Source: Ceratotherium simum simum (Eukaryota > Chordata > Mammalia > Perissodactyla > Rhinocerotidae). From it: a DNA stretch of 64,000 nucleotides. Under the pieces are notes generated by a model. That model ran no database searches and was not told the origin of the DNA. It saw only the letters and a program-made list of their open reading frames with translations. Below are positions 46,185 through 59,534 of this stretch, one piece after another (positions within the stretch are counted from its first letter, which is position 1; each line of letters starts with the position of its first letter). Where the stretch lies: assembly GCF_000283155.1 (NCBI RefSeq), contig NW_004454160.1:3651249-3715248 (forward strand). Reading direction: 5' to 3'. Made by a program: the position numbers and the translations under genes.

Positions 46185-47265
46185 ATAAGGGATATTATGA
46201 AGCCACAGTCATTGAAACAGTGTGGTCCTGGTGCAAAAAGACAGAAAAATGGGCAGAACAGAATTTTTAAAATCTAGAAATTAAACAACTAAAGGTGGCT
46301 CCTTATGTTGTACCAAACTAAGATCTAGATGGATGAAGCAGAGACCTAAGTATAAAAGGAAGAAATCCTAGGAGTACTAGAAAAAAACATGGAATTTATA
46401 CACACTTACAGAGAGCAGGCAGTCCTTTCTAAATCACATAAAAGCTAAAAGTCACAAAAAATTGATACATTTGCCTATATAAAAATTAAAGCATCTACAT
46501 GGTAAAAACACCATAAAGAAGTCAGAAGACAAAACTAGGAAAATATCTGCCACATTAGGAAAAATAATTATTTCCTTAATGAACGGTAAGTGCCTACAAA
46601 TCAGAAATACTACAACCTCAACAGAAGAAGGGGCAAAGGATGTGAGCAGTGGCTCAGATGGATAACATATTCAACCTTACCTTAAGCAATGGGCAAATTA
46701 AAACCTCAATGTATCATTTTGACCTATCAGATTGGCAAAGACCAAGAAGCAGACACCTTTGGTACCCAGCCTGTAGGCTCTCTCTGGAGAGCAACATGGG
46801 ACTCTCAACTCTAAGTGGACGTACTTTTTGACATGGCAATTCTACTTCTAGGAAATCTACTTTGGATTTTATCCTATGGGTATACTTGCAAGTATGCACA
46901 ACGATATTTACTGGAGAATTATTTATAAAGCTATAAGTAGTCATCAATGGAGGAAGGTTAAATGACTTGACGCATGCATACAGTAGTATACAAATGCATG
47001 CGTTGTCCAAAAGAATGGTGGCAACTCTCTCTGTATGAATGTGCAATGCTCGTCAAGATTAATAGAAAAGCAAGTGCAAAACTGCGTGTGTAAAAGCACA
47101 AGTCTCTGCTCATACAATCATAAAAATCTCTGGAAGGACACACAAGTAGCTCAGCCCACACCAAATACCACCTCTAGGTTGGGGGACAGGGGATGAAGAA
47201 AACTTCCCTTTTGAATTTAGAACCTATACATGTATCAGTTGAAAAAAGTTAAAATCTTATGAGCC
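46185..47265 (+). mobile_element. L1 LINE 3' portion (ORF2 end and 3' UTR), in TENT5C intron
   Basis: Well-known L1 ORF2 phrases appear in order: 'gaaacagtgtggtcctggtg', 'cagaaaaatgggcagaacag', 'gatggatgaagcagagacct', 'aaatatctgccacattagg', 'gacctatcagattggcaaag', 'gacatggcaattctacttct' and 'tatttataaagctataagt'. Stops and indels show it is dead. Orientation is opposite to TENT5C. Confidence 0.8.
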
Positions 47266-49487
47266 ATGTTCTAAAATCTTTCCCCTATGAGCCTTGTACT
47301 CATCTACTACCTTCTTTACTTCCTTCAGTTCCCTCCCCACCATGCCCATACCCATGTGCCAAAATCAAATACACTTAGAAGTTCCCCCTTAAATGTTGAT
47401 CTCTAGAGGGGTGCGCAGGGGAGAAGGGACTGTTTTTCCTCTAGAATGGCTTTTAGTCAAGTTTCTACTTACATACTGTTCAAAACAAGATATCCATTGT
47501 TTATGAAAAAAAAAAAAACCCAAAACTTTCAAAATAATGGATAAGCCATCTCATCTAGTCCCATTCTATGTTGGTTATCCAAAAATGTTTTTTGTAGTTT
47601 TACAAGAATTGCTATTTCTCATTTCAGACATACTAGAGCTACCCTCATGATACTGTCATGTTGATTATTGGCTACAGATGCCAGAACCTTAATAAAGGCA
47701 ATAAACACTTTTTCAGGAATCTAAGATGCTTGTGGGTTGGCATCTTCCATATCAACTTCTTCTGACACATATATGAATAACGGAGTTAACTTTTGGAAAA
47801 AGTAGTCTCTATAAAAGCACAGTGTGAGACATGACAAATGCCAAGTCCATGGCGTAGTTTTTAATTTTCCAATCTACCATGACTTAGACGTAGAGGAGCT
47901 CAAGCTACTGAAGGCTCAAATTTAGGCTGGGTTCATATTCAGTGCTCAGCTCATTAGAAGAGCCCAAAATAAGTTATTAATGCCTATCAGAAAGGAATTC
48001 TTTGTTTTCCCTCACCTATCCAAACAATTTCAAATATCAAAAGTACATTTTCAAGTTACTGAGACAAACATTGGTATTACTAAAATAAATCCAAGTCATA
48101 GGCCCTTAGTGCTTAGATAACACACCAGAGCTTAGTGCAACAGTTTTAGTTTTAATTAACCACTTGAAATCAACATTGATATAATCCCCATATAAAAGAA
48201 TCACGTGAAACATACATTTCCAACTCATAAAAGGCCCTGGTTAAAGGCAAATTCTAGTCAGCAAATTAACGAAATAGTGACTAGAAAAAGAATTAACTTG
48301 AAGCCTGGTAAATTCAAACCAAAGTGTTTGATGTTCCTTCCGTCTGAGAGGCAGAGTCATTGCATTTTGGACAGTGGAAAGTGGGAAAGGTGGGGACTGA
48401 TTTGAAAAGTGAGGATGACCAACTGCCTACTCAGTTCAAGCTGCTTAATCTTCTAAGAAGTCTGACCGGTGATGAACAGCGATCTGAGGTACCCCAGAAC
48501 CCCTCTTCCTTCTATCATCTGGCTGCAGCAGAGGGTAGAACACACACATTGAAAGAACACAGGTGTGCAGAGATGGCAGCAAAAGGTGCGAGGAAAAGAC
48601 AAATGAGGCCCGAAGTTAAAGCAAGCTCCCTGAGGACAAGTGGGGTGGAACTTACCTTTGTTTCCCACTGCCTGGGACAGAGCCATGCAAGGCTAGTTGA
48701 TTTGAAAACCTATGTTTGAGCCCCAGTTGAAAAGAGAAGGAAAAAAAAGAGCTATTTCTAATACTGTTTCATAGTTTATCTAGATCCCAGAAATAAGGGC
48801 GACAGAGGCTAGGCAAGCGTGAGAGGCCTCAAGGTGGGCAAGCAGGCCCGGCAGATGGACAAGGTGGAGACAAGAGCATCTGTAACACTCCCGGGTCTCA
48901 TGGTCAAATCAACACTGATTCCTACTTGTGCCTGGTATTAGACACAGACACCGTCGAAAGAGTTCTTGGTATACGTAGAGATACACATCCATGAAGTTAA
49001 GTCTAGGTCTGTGATATTTAACATGAAAGCTCTAGAAGCTGTTGCCCTAAAGGTATCATGGAAGTGCTGAGGTGTGAACTGAGACTCTTTCAGCTACTGC
49101 AGCCCTCTACCCAGTCCAGAGACAACTAAACAACACCTCTTCCTCTGCCCCTGCTGTGGGTTTAAGAATATCAAAGAAACTCAAACACAGTTCAGCATTC
49201 CTTTGATGACAAAATTCCCTTTCACTGTTATCGAATGTTACCTCAAAAGCCTACATCTTCCCAGTAACACTTTCCAGCTCAGGGTAAGACACTCAGCCAT
49301 AGGCAATGGAGCAAGCCTGGTGACAGACAATAAGGAGGTGTGTATGCAGAACAAAGACACCTGCCGTCCCCAGCTCCTGGCCGAGAGGGGACCCATGTAC
49401 CCGTGGCTGGCACCTTGCACACAAACTCTTCTCCTCCATGTGCAACAGAAGACACTTTAAACAAAACGAAACTATTTAGTTGCGTAT
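47266..49487. other. TENT5C intron sequence, nothing recognised
   Basis: No exon or confident repeat. The 119-codon plus frame at 48360-48719 is not supported by any feature. An A-run lies at about 47506-47517. Confidence 0.4.
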
Positions 49488-49500
49488 AAAAGCCTAGAAA

Positions 49501-49800
49501 GGGCCGGCCCCGTGGCTTAGCAGTTAAGTGCGCGCGCTCCGCTACTGGCGGCCCGGGTTCGGATCCTGGGCGTGCACCGACACACCGCTTCTCCCGCCAT
49601 TCTGAGGCTGCGTCCCATATACAGCAACTAGAGGGATGTGCAACTATGACATATAACTATCTACTGGGGCTTCGGGGAAGAAAAAAAGGAGGAGGATTGG
49701 CAACAGATGTTAGCTCAGAGCCGGTCTTCCTCAGCAAAAAGAGGAGGATTGGCACGGATGTTAGCTCATGGCTGATCTCCCTCACAAAAAAAAAAAAAAA
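49501..49800 (+). mobile_element. ERE-type SINE (long class), complete, in TENT5C intron
   Basis: Full copy: GGGCCGGCCCCGTGGCTTAG head, GGTTCGGATCC B box, CAACTAGAGGGATG...CTATCTACTGGGG, two GATGTTAGCTCA units and poly(A). Target-site duplication AAAAGCCTAGAAA is exact at 49488-49500 and 49801-49813. Confidence 0.95.
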
Positions 49801-49974
49801 AAAAGCCTAGAAAATTTCAGCAGAAGTAAAAGTGGATGGCAGTACCCATCCTAGAATCCCATCCACCTCTTCCCTTAGCTAGCTGAGGGAATGAGAACCA
49901 CTACTCTGGGCCTATTTCTCTTTTTTCTATAAAATGAAGGTCTAGAGGTGTGTGAAAGCAAATGAAAGAGTACT

Positions 49975-50140
49975 GAGTGTGAGCCACTTCACAACAATTC
50001 CCACTCAATCCGCACGAGCACTCCGAGGAAGCTACAATTGCTCCTTTCCCACAAATTAAGGAAAAAGGATCAGAAAAGATTAAGTGAATTGACCCCAGAT
50101 CCTCAACTCCTGAGGTAGTTTTCTAACTCTTGGAACTGGC
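49975..50140 (-). mobile_element. Possible MIR SINE fragment
   Basis: 'caacaattcccactcaatcc', 'ctccgaggaagctacaattg' and 'agattaagtgaattgacccc' resemble a very diverged reverse MIR. Confidence 0.35.
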
Positions 50141-50779
50141 CACAACTTCCACCAAGTTCAGGTTGTGCCACTGGCAGGGTGAGGGTAGTGAGCCCAGGCT
50201 ACAAACCCACACACACACAGGCACGACCAGTTCTGGCTGCTTCTACTAAAGTGATGTTTTCTAAAACAGAGATATTATTGGTTCTATCCAAAAAAAAGGA
50301 GAAAGCAACCTTCTGTTAACTGTATAACTGTGACATTTTATCTCCCCATCGCTCCTTATCCCCCACCAGACACGCCGAAGACAGCAAAGCTCGAGTCAGT
50401 CACCCTTCACTGCCGGCTTCAGTGCAGACTCCATCTGAGCAAGGGACGCGAGTCAGTGCTCATCCTCCAGGACACCAGGGTGGCTTACACGTGCCTCTCA
50501 GAGAGGCACCAGAGAAGGTAATTCATTGGCCATGACGGGAAATCCCACTTCTCGACAGGGATGCACATCAGCTGTTTTACAACGTAAAACACTAATCCTA
50601 CCCACATCCTTCTCCCACAGGGTTCAATTGCTACTTCCTCAGAAGCTCCAGCAGGTACTGACAGACACAGAGCTCTCCAGGGGCTCTTTGTGTAGAGACG
50701 GCCACAGCCAGGGGACACCAAATGTGACTAGATGTTTAGCCAGGTGCCCTAATGAGCCACCAAACTATTTGATAGAGAG

Positions 50780-50950
50780 ACAGTGCAGTAGGGCTTTATC
50801 TTGGCCAATCCGTTTGATTCCTACAACAACCCCGTAAGGGAGGGTTTACCCCTTTACAGATGAGAAAACTGGGGAACAAAGGGGATACACAAATTGTTAA
50901 CTGTCCAAGGACACACCACTGGGAAGTGGCAGAAATGGGATTTAGGAGGC
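50780..50950 (-). mobile_element. MIR SINE
   Basis: Reverse-complement MIR: 'tttgattcctacaacaaccc', 'ccctttacagatgagaaaac', 'aactgtccaaggacacacc', 'gaagtggcagaaatgggatt'. Confidence 0.65.
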
Positions 50951-51181
50951 TTCCCAGGAGGTGGAGAGCTTTGGTGTGTGTGTTGGGGTGGCGGTGGGGC
51001 TTTGAAAATAAGCTAGCAGCTCAGGTAGTTGCAAGAAGTAGACGGCAATAAGAGGAAGGAAAAGGGAGAAAGGTATGAAGGTATTTTATAAAACGGTGGG
51101 AAAGAAGTTGGTGAGATGTGCTAAGGCCCCCTGAGTGGGGTAAGGCCAGATGGCAAGTACTGAAAGCAGGCAGAAGCATTT

Positions 51182-51225
51182 AGAACTAAAGTATGTATCA
51201 ACCAGAACTAAAGTATGTATCAACC
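51182..51225. repeat. 22-base tandem duplication
   Basis: The unit agaactaaagtatgtatcaa+cc occurs twice head to tail (51182-51203 and 51204-51225) with no mismatch. Confidence 0.95.
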
Positions 51226-54200
51226 GCCAGTACAGAAACTCTCTCCCTCAAAATCATCATGGACTTGGGGGGTGTAGGCAGCCTGGCTGGAGCCACCAGA
51301 ACTGAATGTAATGAAGTATAGAAATGCTACTATGTTTGTTTTAAAGGAACAATGGCTGAGAGATGAAGGCCAAGGATCCTCACTTCTGAGGGAGCTCCAA
51401 GATGCTGGCCAGGTTGCTAGGCTGTGGTGATTTTAGAGAAAGCAAGCCCAGAAGTGAGCAAGAACCCAGAAGAAGGAGGAGCTGGATAGTCAGCCTGCTG
51501 GGCAAGCATTAAGGGGAAAAAATAACGGCACAAGAAGGAGATTTCAGGAATGGGCTAATGCTGATCTGGATCTGCAACTAAGGCATACTGCTCTGCTCGC
51601 AGAATAAAGGAACAACTGCTGGGATTCGCTCTGGTGGCTAGAAGATAGGAATTCAGATCTGCTGATACAGCAACAGAACAGGACACTCCCTGCAGACAAG
51701 AGGGCAACTTTATCAGATCTAAAACCAGATAACCCAGCTGGAGCTGCAGAGAGAAGGTAGGTAAATTTGTGAGAAGTGACCAGGACCCCAAGGGCTGGCA
51801 CAGGAAGGAGAGCTGGAACAGAAGTGAAAACAGGAACAGACTGACGAATGCGTGCATGCTGAACCTGAAACTGGACACCTGCCAGTGAGACTTTTCCCAC
51901 CTGTGTAGTTTGACCCTTGAGATTCCTTCATCCTTGAGAAAAGAGCCAGGCGCTTTGAATGACCATGGACTTGATATATGCAGCAGCAGATAAGTGAGCA
52001 GAAAGGAGAAAAACCAGGGTCAAAGTGGATTTGGCCTTCTAAAGAGAAATCCTCCCTTACTCCTTGAATTCCTAGGGGGGTGAAGGCCAGGTGCTATCTA
52101 GGACCAGGGGGCAGCCTGAGGAAGACTTTTGTCTGCTAGCTGTCAGCCCCCTCACCAGGGCCCCCAGTCCCACCATCAGAGAGGAGGCTACAGTCTGGAG
52201 ACTCCTCCACTGCCCCCAAACACATTAAGAAAGTTTCAGATAACCAAGGCACACACCTGTGTTTAATGTACATGGAGAAAGAGTGTAGATTAGCAGATGG
52301 CCCAGAGCAACAGAACCAGATAAAATAATGCCTTCTTTTTTTAAAAGGACCATATATTCTGTGCTAACTTTTGCCAAGAAGGTATTTTTACAGTTGCCCA
52401 CTCGAACACCCACAAACACAGTCTACCTCAGTTCAAAGAAATAACTGACTCATGCCACAAAGCTGTGCCCAGAGAAGACATTTCTAAGTCAGTGACAGCA
52501 AACCCGCAGATGGTCTTTTCTCACTCCCAGCTCGACCACATTCAGTTGAGGTCTCAATCTATTTTCTCAGGGTTATCAGCATCCTGCCAGCCATTTAACA
52601 GTGATGTTTATCAGAGCCAAGCAATTTGGTTCGATTCCCACAGCCACTGGGATGCTGCCTGAGCTAAAGGAAAAGCATGTCCCGGACTGAAGCAGAGGCA
52701 GGCCGCAGAACCTAGAGCCGCCTCGCTCTCTCCCAGGCTTTTCCAGTTTGAGGGGCCCTCACAAGTTCTCCCTTCCCACTGATGGAACATACAGTCTTCA
52801 TGGTTATCAGTGGGCTCTATCCACAGACACCCACCCTAAGAAGAGTCCAAACAGAAAGCTCTTTCCCGTCTTCCAAATAGGGTGCTTCAGCAACTGTGGT
52901 TGGAGAGATAACACTGGAAGAACTAATGCTGTGGCTGCAAAACAGCACGAAACAGAATCAAAACACTGACCCAGATATTATAACAGGGACACCACAGAAG
53001 TTCAAGCGCTTAGAGGAATACCCTGAAATCGCTGCAAATGTAAACATTAACAAGGTCAGAACACAGACACCTTCAGATGGAAGCTAAGCATGGAAGTCAA
53101 CTTTTCTAAGGTGCCAGCATTATTAAGAGCTACATACACAACTTGAACTGGAAATAATTCTTGTTGCAACTTGGTAGTCCACTCCCTCCCGCAAAAGCCT
53201 CTTTCTAAATCAGAGATGTTACGGGTCTGAACTCATTAAGGAGATCCCCAGAGCTGGCCCTACTGTTTTAGAGATTGACTAGACTAAGAAAAACAGGGCA
53301 GTTCCTAGAAGAAGACTGTTTACTGTAAGGATGACCAAGTATACATACAATCCACAGGGTTTAAGGCCTGACAGCCTCCAGGTTTTATCAAGGGTTGCGT
53401 CCACAGGCTACTTTACCATCTAACTCTCCAGTTTAGAGCTTTGAATAGCTGTCAGTTGTCCAAAATGAGGACCTCAGTCTGCTAGAAGTCCTGCCTAGTC
53501 ACTAGCAGCATCCCTGGGCCTTATCAGGAAAGGGATAAGCAACTCTTAGTTGCTCAAATGCAGCACTTATCATACTTGAACACATATACTCAGCTCCACT
53601 CACATATGTCTAAGGGTGAGCTGGCCTAATGTGCACACAGTTCCACCCAGGTTTTAGCTTTGCATAGATCCTTCCCTGTGGAGTTAACATTCAAGTAGCA
53701 GGTACCTGACCTCCAGGTACTGCACAGGGCAGCAGCCCAAATGAAACATCACCAGGCTCAATGGTCCCTCTGACAACATTATAAATGCTACTAAGAACAG
53801 AAATTTGGGCAGGTGGGCAGAGTCGGGGGTGGAGGGTTGGGATTAAAGCGAAGGAGCTACACTATGGGGTGGTACCTATTTCTGCACCAACTGCACCTGA
53901 GGTGGCCAAACCACCCTCTGTTTGGTGTTTCTACATGTGTGGAGCCATACAAGCTGTGAACATAGCTCACTAGAATGATTATCATTAAATTAGCATTGAC
54001 CAAGTCACGTGTTATTGTCATTAGGTATCTCATAGACACATTTACTTGAAAGTTATTTCCTCTTGCATTTTCAATTTTTAATTGTTGATAAATTGTTGGA
54101 GTCCTGATCCCCTCCCAGTCTGCAGATTTTATCTTCAGTTCTTTAAAATTCTATTACCTTATGATGATTCGCTAAGAAACTATAGAAAAACAAGAGAAGG

Positions 54201-54304
54201 AGAACTGGACTAGGCATCACACATCCTGTATTTTAGTGTCAGGCCTGATTCACAGGGTGAATGATTATCACCAGCCACCATGACTGAATTTCCTTTCCTT
54301 CTTT
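51226..54304. other. TENT5C intron sequence, nothing recognised
   Basis: No exon is supported. Two overlapping minus frames at 51544-51900 share the same DNA in different phases and carry no family signature. Confidence 0.4.
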
Positions 54305-54420
54305 CAAATATCTGTGGAACACAGCTTACTGTGTTCCAAACACTGATCTAGGAGCTTATGATCCATGGGAAAGCAAGAGACACAGACCTCTGCCCTTGTA
54401 GAGCTTAAATCCTAGCTCAC
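54305..54420. repeat. Ancient interspersed repeat fragment
   Basis: 'tttcaaatatctgtggaaca', 'actgtgttccaaacactgat' and 'cttgtagagcttaaatccta' resemble the same old repeat as 1895-2214 and 56085-56210. Confidence 0.35.
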
Positions 54421-54459
54421 ACTGTTCTTCCATAACTGTTAACTCCTGCCCCACTCATG

Positions 54460-54757
54460 CAGAACGAGAATTACTGCCCAATACTGTATCCACAAGCCTC
54501 GTATGGCCTCTGAGCACTTAAGATGGGGCAAGTCCACACAGAGACATGCTGTGAGACTGGATTCCAAAGACTTGGTATGAGGGGAAAAAAAGTAAAATAT
54601 TAATATTTTTGTATTGATTATAAATTGAAATGATACTATTTGATATGATGGGTTAAATAAAATTATTAAAATTATTTTCACCTGTTTATTTTTACTTTAA
54701 CATGACGACTAGAAACTTAATTGGCTCTTGTTATATTTCTATTGGACAGCGCTGGTC
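54460..54757. mobile_element. hAT-Charlie-type DNA transposon remnant
   Basis: 'ctgagcacttaagatggggc', 'gattccaaagacttggtatg', 'tgatgggttaaataaaatta', 'ttttcacctgtttatttt', and the terminus 'atttctattggacagcgctg'. It looks like a longer relative of the MITEs at 17085 and 18345. Confidence 0.6.
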
Positions 54758-57700
54758 TACTGTCCTTATTACAACAAAGAAACTGAAGCTTGAAGAGATA
54801 AAGGTGTTGCCAGGACCAGAACCCAGGCGTCCTCACAACTAAGGAGCCTCGAGACAGGGAGGAGGTAAGAGTAAGGACCACAAGGGTCCTGAGCACGGAG
54901 ACAGCGGCAGTGCTGATGCCCAGCCCACAGCCCTAGGCCAGCACCTGGACACAGGGCAGGTGCTCAGCGTCCACCTCTCTCCTTCTGGATCAGCGCTCTT
55001 CCTACCGCACCCACCTTATAGTTACTCCCTGTGACCACGGGACTGGCCAAGGCCACGGAGAGCCAGCTGGGGGTGGTGGTCCTAATGCCCACCCCTTCAC
55101 CTCACAAGCACAGGTCAGGATGGACAGGGTGTGTTTGGGGGTAAGGAGTAGACAGCCAGGCGAGGTGGAGGACTCATAAGGGCTAAGGTAAGAGAAGCTC
55201 ATGGCAACACGATGGGGTGGGAGCAGTTCAAGATTCACAGATATTTTCTTCTCAAAATATGTCTACAGGGACCTAATACGGAGACAGATATGGAACTTTT
55301 TGTGCTCATCCAATTGAAGATAAGATTTGAAAAAACTAGAAAATAAGGCAGAACGGTAAACAAGTATTGAAAAGGAGAGGTATGGGATAAGGGGGACCTC
55401 AGACGGGTAAGACCAGAAGCCTCTGAGAAGGGTCCCAAGCTGAATTAAAATAGAGCTTGGTAAGGAAGGAGTAGCATTAATTTGTTCAAATACTTGAGTC
55501 AGGAATAAACAGAGGGTCAGAAAGGAACAGGTCCTGAGAAGGAGCTCAGCTTGTAGAGGGAAGGGCAGTTCCTGAGAGGACGGGGTGGGGTCCGAGGTGC
55601 AGGGGACGCAGAACTGGCCGGAGGCAGGGACAGGAGCTCCGCCACTGCTCTCGGCGAGCGGCTGTCTGTGGGGCCCAAAGCCAGGTCAGTGATGGCAGTG
55701 GGAAACAAAAAATTAAAAAGCGAAATAATCAGCAGAACTAGCAAGCGAGTGACGGTGGAGAGAGAAAGGCTGAGTGAGCGGGTGAGGCTGGTGCTGCGCG
55801 GATGGGCAGGATGGGAAGCGCGTGAAGGGAGCAGGTCAGGAGTGCAGCCTGAGGAGTTTCAGCTGTTGGCCAATTAGCAGCCACTGCCCCTCAGCTCCAA
55901 TCTTACACCATTGAGGCCTCCACTAAAAAAAGGCCCAGAAAATGCCCTGCATTTGAGGCTCAGAGTTTTTGATCCAAAAAGCTCCAGCACCTTGGCCCAC
56001 CAGGACGACGCCCACTTCAAGTATGCCTCCCTCTTTGAGCGGAATGGCAGTGGAGTGCCAGCAGAGCACTGTATCCAGTGAAGAGGAGCCCCTTCTGTGT
56101 GCCAGGCCCTGCTCCAGGCGCTGGGGAGTCAGGCTGAGCACAGATCCCTGCCTTCCTGGGGCTCACATGCCAGTGGCTAAGACAAACGAGCAAAAACTGA
56201 GCACTCCAGTAGGCTGTCAAGCTGACCCAGCTCCTCTTGTATCCAGAGCACTTCCACAGACCTTTCCACATACCATTCCCTTGGCCTCCCCAGCACCTGG
56301 CACAAACTACTGCCTAGGAAGCACTTAACTACTTACTGACTCAATCACTGTTATCCATGAAATAAACACTTTACGCAGTTTAGTGACCAAGACTCCAAAG
56401 GGCTCTGAGACTAAAAAACATCCTACATTGCTTAGCATCAGCAATTATTTCTTCATACTATTAGTTTTTTCCTGTTGTTCCAAAAAGTTCTGCAAACAGT
56501 TCTAGAACAGGCTACAGGGGTCAGCTGTGCAAAATCCATTAATTCTAAACAATTCAGAAGGCTTCCTTATACAGTTGAGTTATACAAAGATGCTTCCTCT
56601 AAACCATTTAAATCTCATATATAAGCTTCCTTATAATGCATGTAGGGAAAAGATAAAAGAGTCTGAGACCAGAAGTCCTGGAAGCATCACAAGAGATCAG
56701 CAACACTGCTGTACCCAAGTGGCTTTAAACACGAACATTTCTTTAAACACAGAGGTGTCTGCTCCATCATAATACTGCTTATGCCAATTTAACGTACTAC
56801 AGTCAAAAGTCCAAGATGACAGAAAGCATTTTTCTATATTGCCTTGTTTACCTCAGTGACAACACAAAAATGCAACGGACCTTAGCTAACCAGAGTAATA
56901 TTTTATCCCAAGTAACACTTCAGACACCACATGGCTTCCCCTTAACCCCTAAACACACACACAAAATAACAGACACAGCCCAGAGTCTGGTGTGAGACCA
57001 AGAAAGCCAAACACAACAACACAAATTTAACTTAAGAAACTAGTCTTGGGCTTCCACAACTTCTCTCAGTAACACAAAAAAGCTTTACCACATCAGAGCT
57101 CTTGGCTTGTCATTCTTTAGTGACTGACCCCATGCACACAACATATCAAAGATTCAAGATAAAGACAAAGTACTACGTACTTGAACAGTTAAAAAAATAA
57201 TGTCATTTTCTAATTTTCTATCAAATGTGTCCGGTTACTGGCCCTGGGAGAACAAGGGCACTACAGTCCACTCTAAGTTATCTTTACTGCCGGGCAGTTC
57301 CTCGGACTTGCAGAAGTACGAGGACTTCTCTGTTCTCTGACAGATAGCGCGAGATATGCACCATCTGCCCCGGCCTTGAACACTGGGGGATGTAGGCTGA
57401 GTGGGGCGCTATTGGGAGATGGGGGGCAGGACGAGCTTCTGCAACTCAGGATGGGATTTCGGTGAGCTACCTGTACTCACAGTGGAACTGAGGAAACTAG
57501 GTAGGGAGAGCCACTGGTGCCCAACGAAATCACAAATCCTTCCTTTCAGAGGTACCCCTACTCTATCTTCTTGATACAAGGTAGGTACTGTGGAAGAAAC
57601 TCAACATAAAGAGTGTTGCTGTTAACTCTATGTACACACAGTAACTTATGAAATTAGGGACCTTTGTTTTGGGTAACAATTTAGAGGCCTCCTGGCAGAG

Positions 57701-58879
57701 AAAAAAAAATTTTTAACTTTGATGTTATGGGACTCTCAATATACAAATAATAAAATCTTCCTAAAAACCCTTTATTGAGAATAAATGTACTCCAAAGATA
57801 TGAGTACACCTTAAGACACAAAGTTTCAGTTATCTCAAGTAAAAGCTTGACTCCTCGGATATTAAGTTTTCCATCTTCAAACAAGAACGTCAAAGGACAG
57901 AAGCCCTGCTGGTCCAGCTCAGACCGCCTCCCTGAAAGGAAGAGAAAAGTCAACAGTCTTTGATCCCCACCCCACCCCCTTCGATGGCAGGGTCTTGCTC
58001 TCTCAATAACACCTCTGGGGATTTAAGACACAGCACCATTCTCGGTAAGGACCCCTACCACCCTCCCGGATGCCTTGCCGAGTTACTCCCGTTGGGTAGA
58101 CAACAATGACCACTCTCATCCCCCCTGAAAGCAGCTGGGCCAAGCCAGGAGTCTACTTTAGGATTTAATAATCTTAACTTGATTTCCTGGGGAGGTTCAG
58201 GTTCCTAACCGACCTACCAAATATCCTGAATACCAATTGTCACAATACAAATTATTACACAGTCTTTATAAACGCACACTGTAACAAGTGCACTTGAAGC
58301 ACTCAATTGTTTGTATGTTGTAACTCCATAAACAAACAGAAGTTAAAAAGGCAGCAGGACCCTACTTAAGACCAGGATTTGGTCACCCAGCAGAAGCCTT
58401 CCTCCGGACAGAAAGGAGGGGAGAAGGGGACTGAGCTGCTCCCTCCCGCGGGGTCCAGCCCTAACCGTCGGTGCTAGGGAGGATGTGTCAACTCGCGTTC
58501 TCCTGAGGAGCTCTCCTGGCATTTCTCCGAAGTCCTCTCTTACTTCGAGGCAACGTCGTTTTGCTTTCTCGCCCACCGGTGTTCTTTGTTGAGGCGTACA
58601 GGCTACCAACCTGGAGCCGTCAGGTGCGTCCCCCTTCTCCGACTCCCCTCCCACCTTCGCGATCTGGACAGCGACACCTCCCGGGGCAGCCGCGCCTTTA
58701 AGCCACCCGCGGAACCGCTAGCCGAGTCAACTGACTGTCATGGCTTTTGGTCTACACGGTAAGCAAGTTTCATTCCTAACAGGGGAGGAACCAGGTCACA
58801 GACACCGTATTCCCCAGAAGTTTCCGAGAGACGTGCAGCGCACAAGTCACCCTCTTGGATCACTTTGCTGCTCACGGTG
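54758..58879. other. TENT5C intron sequence near the promoter
   Basis: Mostly unassigned. A fragment at 56085-56210 ('gtgccaggccctgctccagg', 'cttcctggggctcacatgcc') is the same ancient repeat as 54305. GC content rises after about 58.4 kb. Several short open frames lack support. Confidence 0.4.
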
Positions 58880-59534
58880 TCTAGTTTAGAGTGAGTCAAA
58901 GAAAGTTAGGGTTCTCCGCCCTCTCCTCAAAACCGCGGCCTTGGCACCGAGCCTGGGAAGCGCTCCTCCCCTCCCCGGCCTGACACATGCCCCTGACCGC
59001 TGCGTCTCTAACTGCGTCTTCCGAAACCACCGCATTCGAATTCGCGCTCCGCCGGCCGGGGAGGGCGTGCGCGCCCGCGGAGCACCGGGGCGAACCCGAG
59101 AGACCGCAAGCGAGGCAGGGATGGCGCGGGCGCCGTCGGAGCGGGGAAGGAGCTGAAGGCCCCCGATCACACACTCCTCGGCCGCCCCGCCCGAGCCCGG
59201 CCAGCGCGCAGCCTGCGAGACGCGCGCAGCAGGAACGCGCTGAAGTTTGCCAAGCCCGGGCCGAAGTCTCTGGAAAGTTGCAGCTCCGTCTCGGAGCGTC
59301 TCGCCTGGTCCTCGGGAGCGGGGTGTGCAGGGGGGCTATCGCCGCGGGAGCTGGAGGGGAAGAAAGCACCGGGTCCCGGCACCTGTCCGCCCCTCCCCTC
59401 CGAGCCCCACGCCCCCTCCAGGCTCGGCGAAGACTTGAGCTCCACTCGGCGGGGACGGCCCCCGAGGGTATAGCGCGCGGCTCTCTGGGGCCGCTGCATC
59501 CTCGCGCTTTTAGAGGAGGGGGCCGTGGACTCAC

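Larger units (their letters stand above)
42681..59534 (-). other. TENT5C: TENT5C intron 1, about 16.85 kb
   Basis: The intron is bounded by a GTGAGT donor (complement of 59529-59534) and a pyrimidine-tract AG acceptor (complement of 42681-42682). It holds four ERE SINEs, an L1 3' fragment, MIR pieces and an hAT element, which are listed separately. No further coding exon was recognised. Donor and acceptor both match consensus well, but the pairing rests on knowledge of the human two-exon structure. Confidence 0.8.

Noticed and set aside
43735..49800. ERE heads as possible tRNA genes or Pol III genes
   Set aside because: They contain A- and B-box-like motifs because the SINE is tRNA-derived, but they lack a foldable tRNA with anticodon arm and are flanked by target-site duplications.
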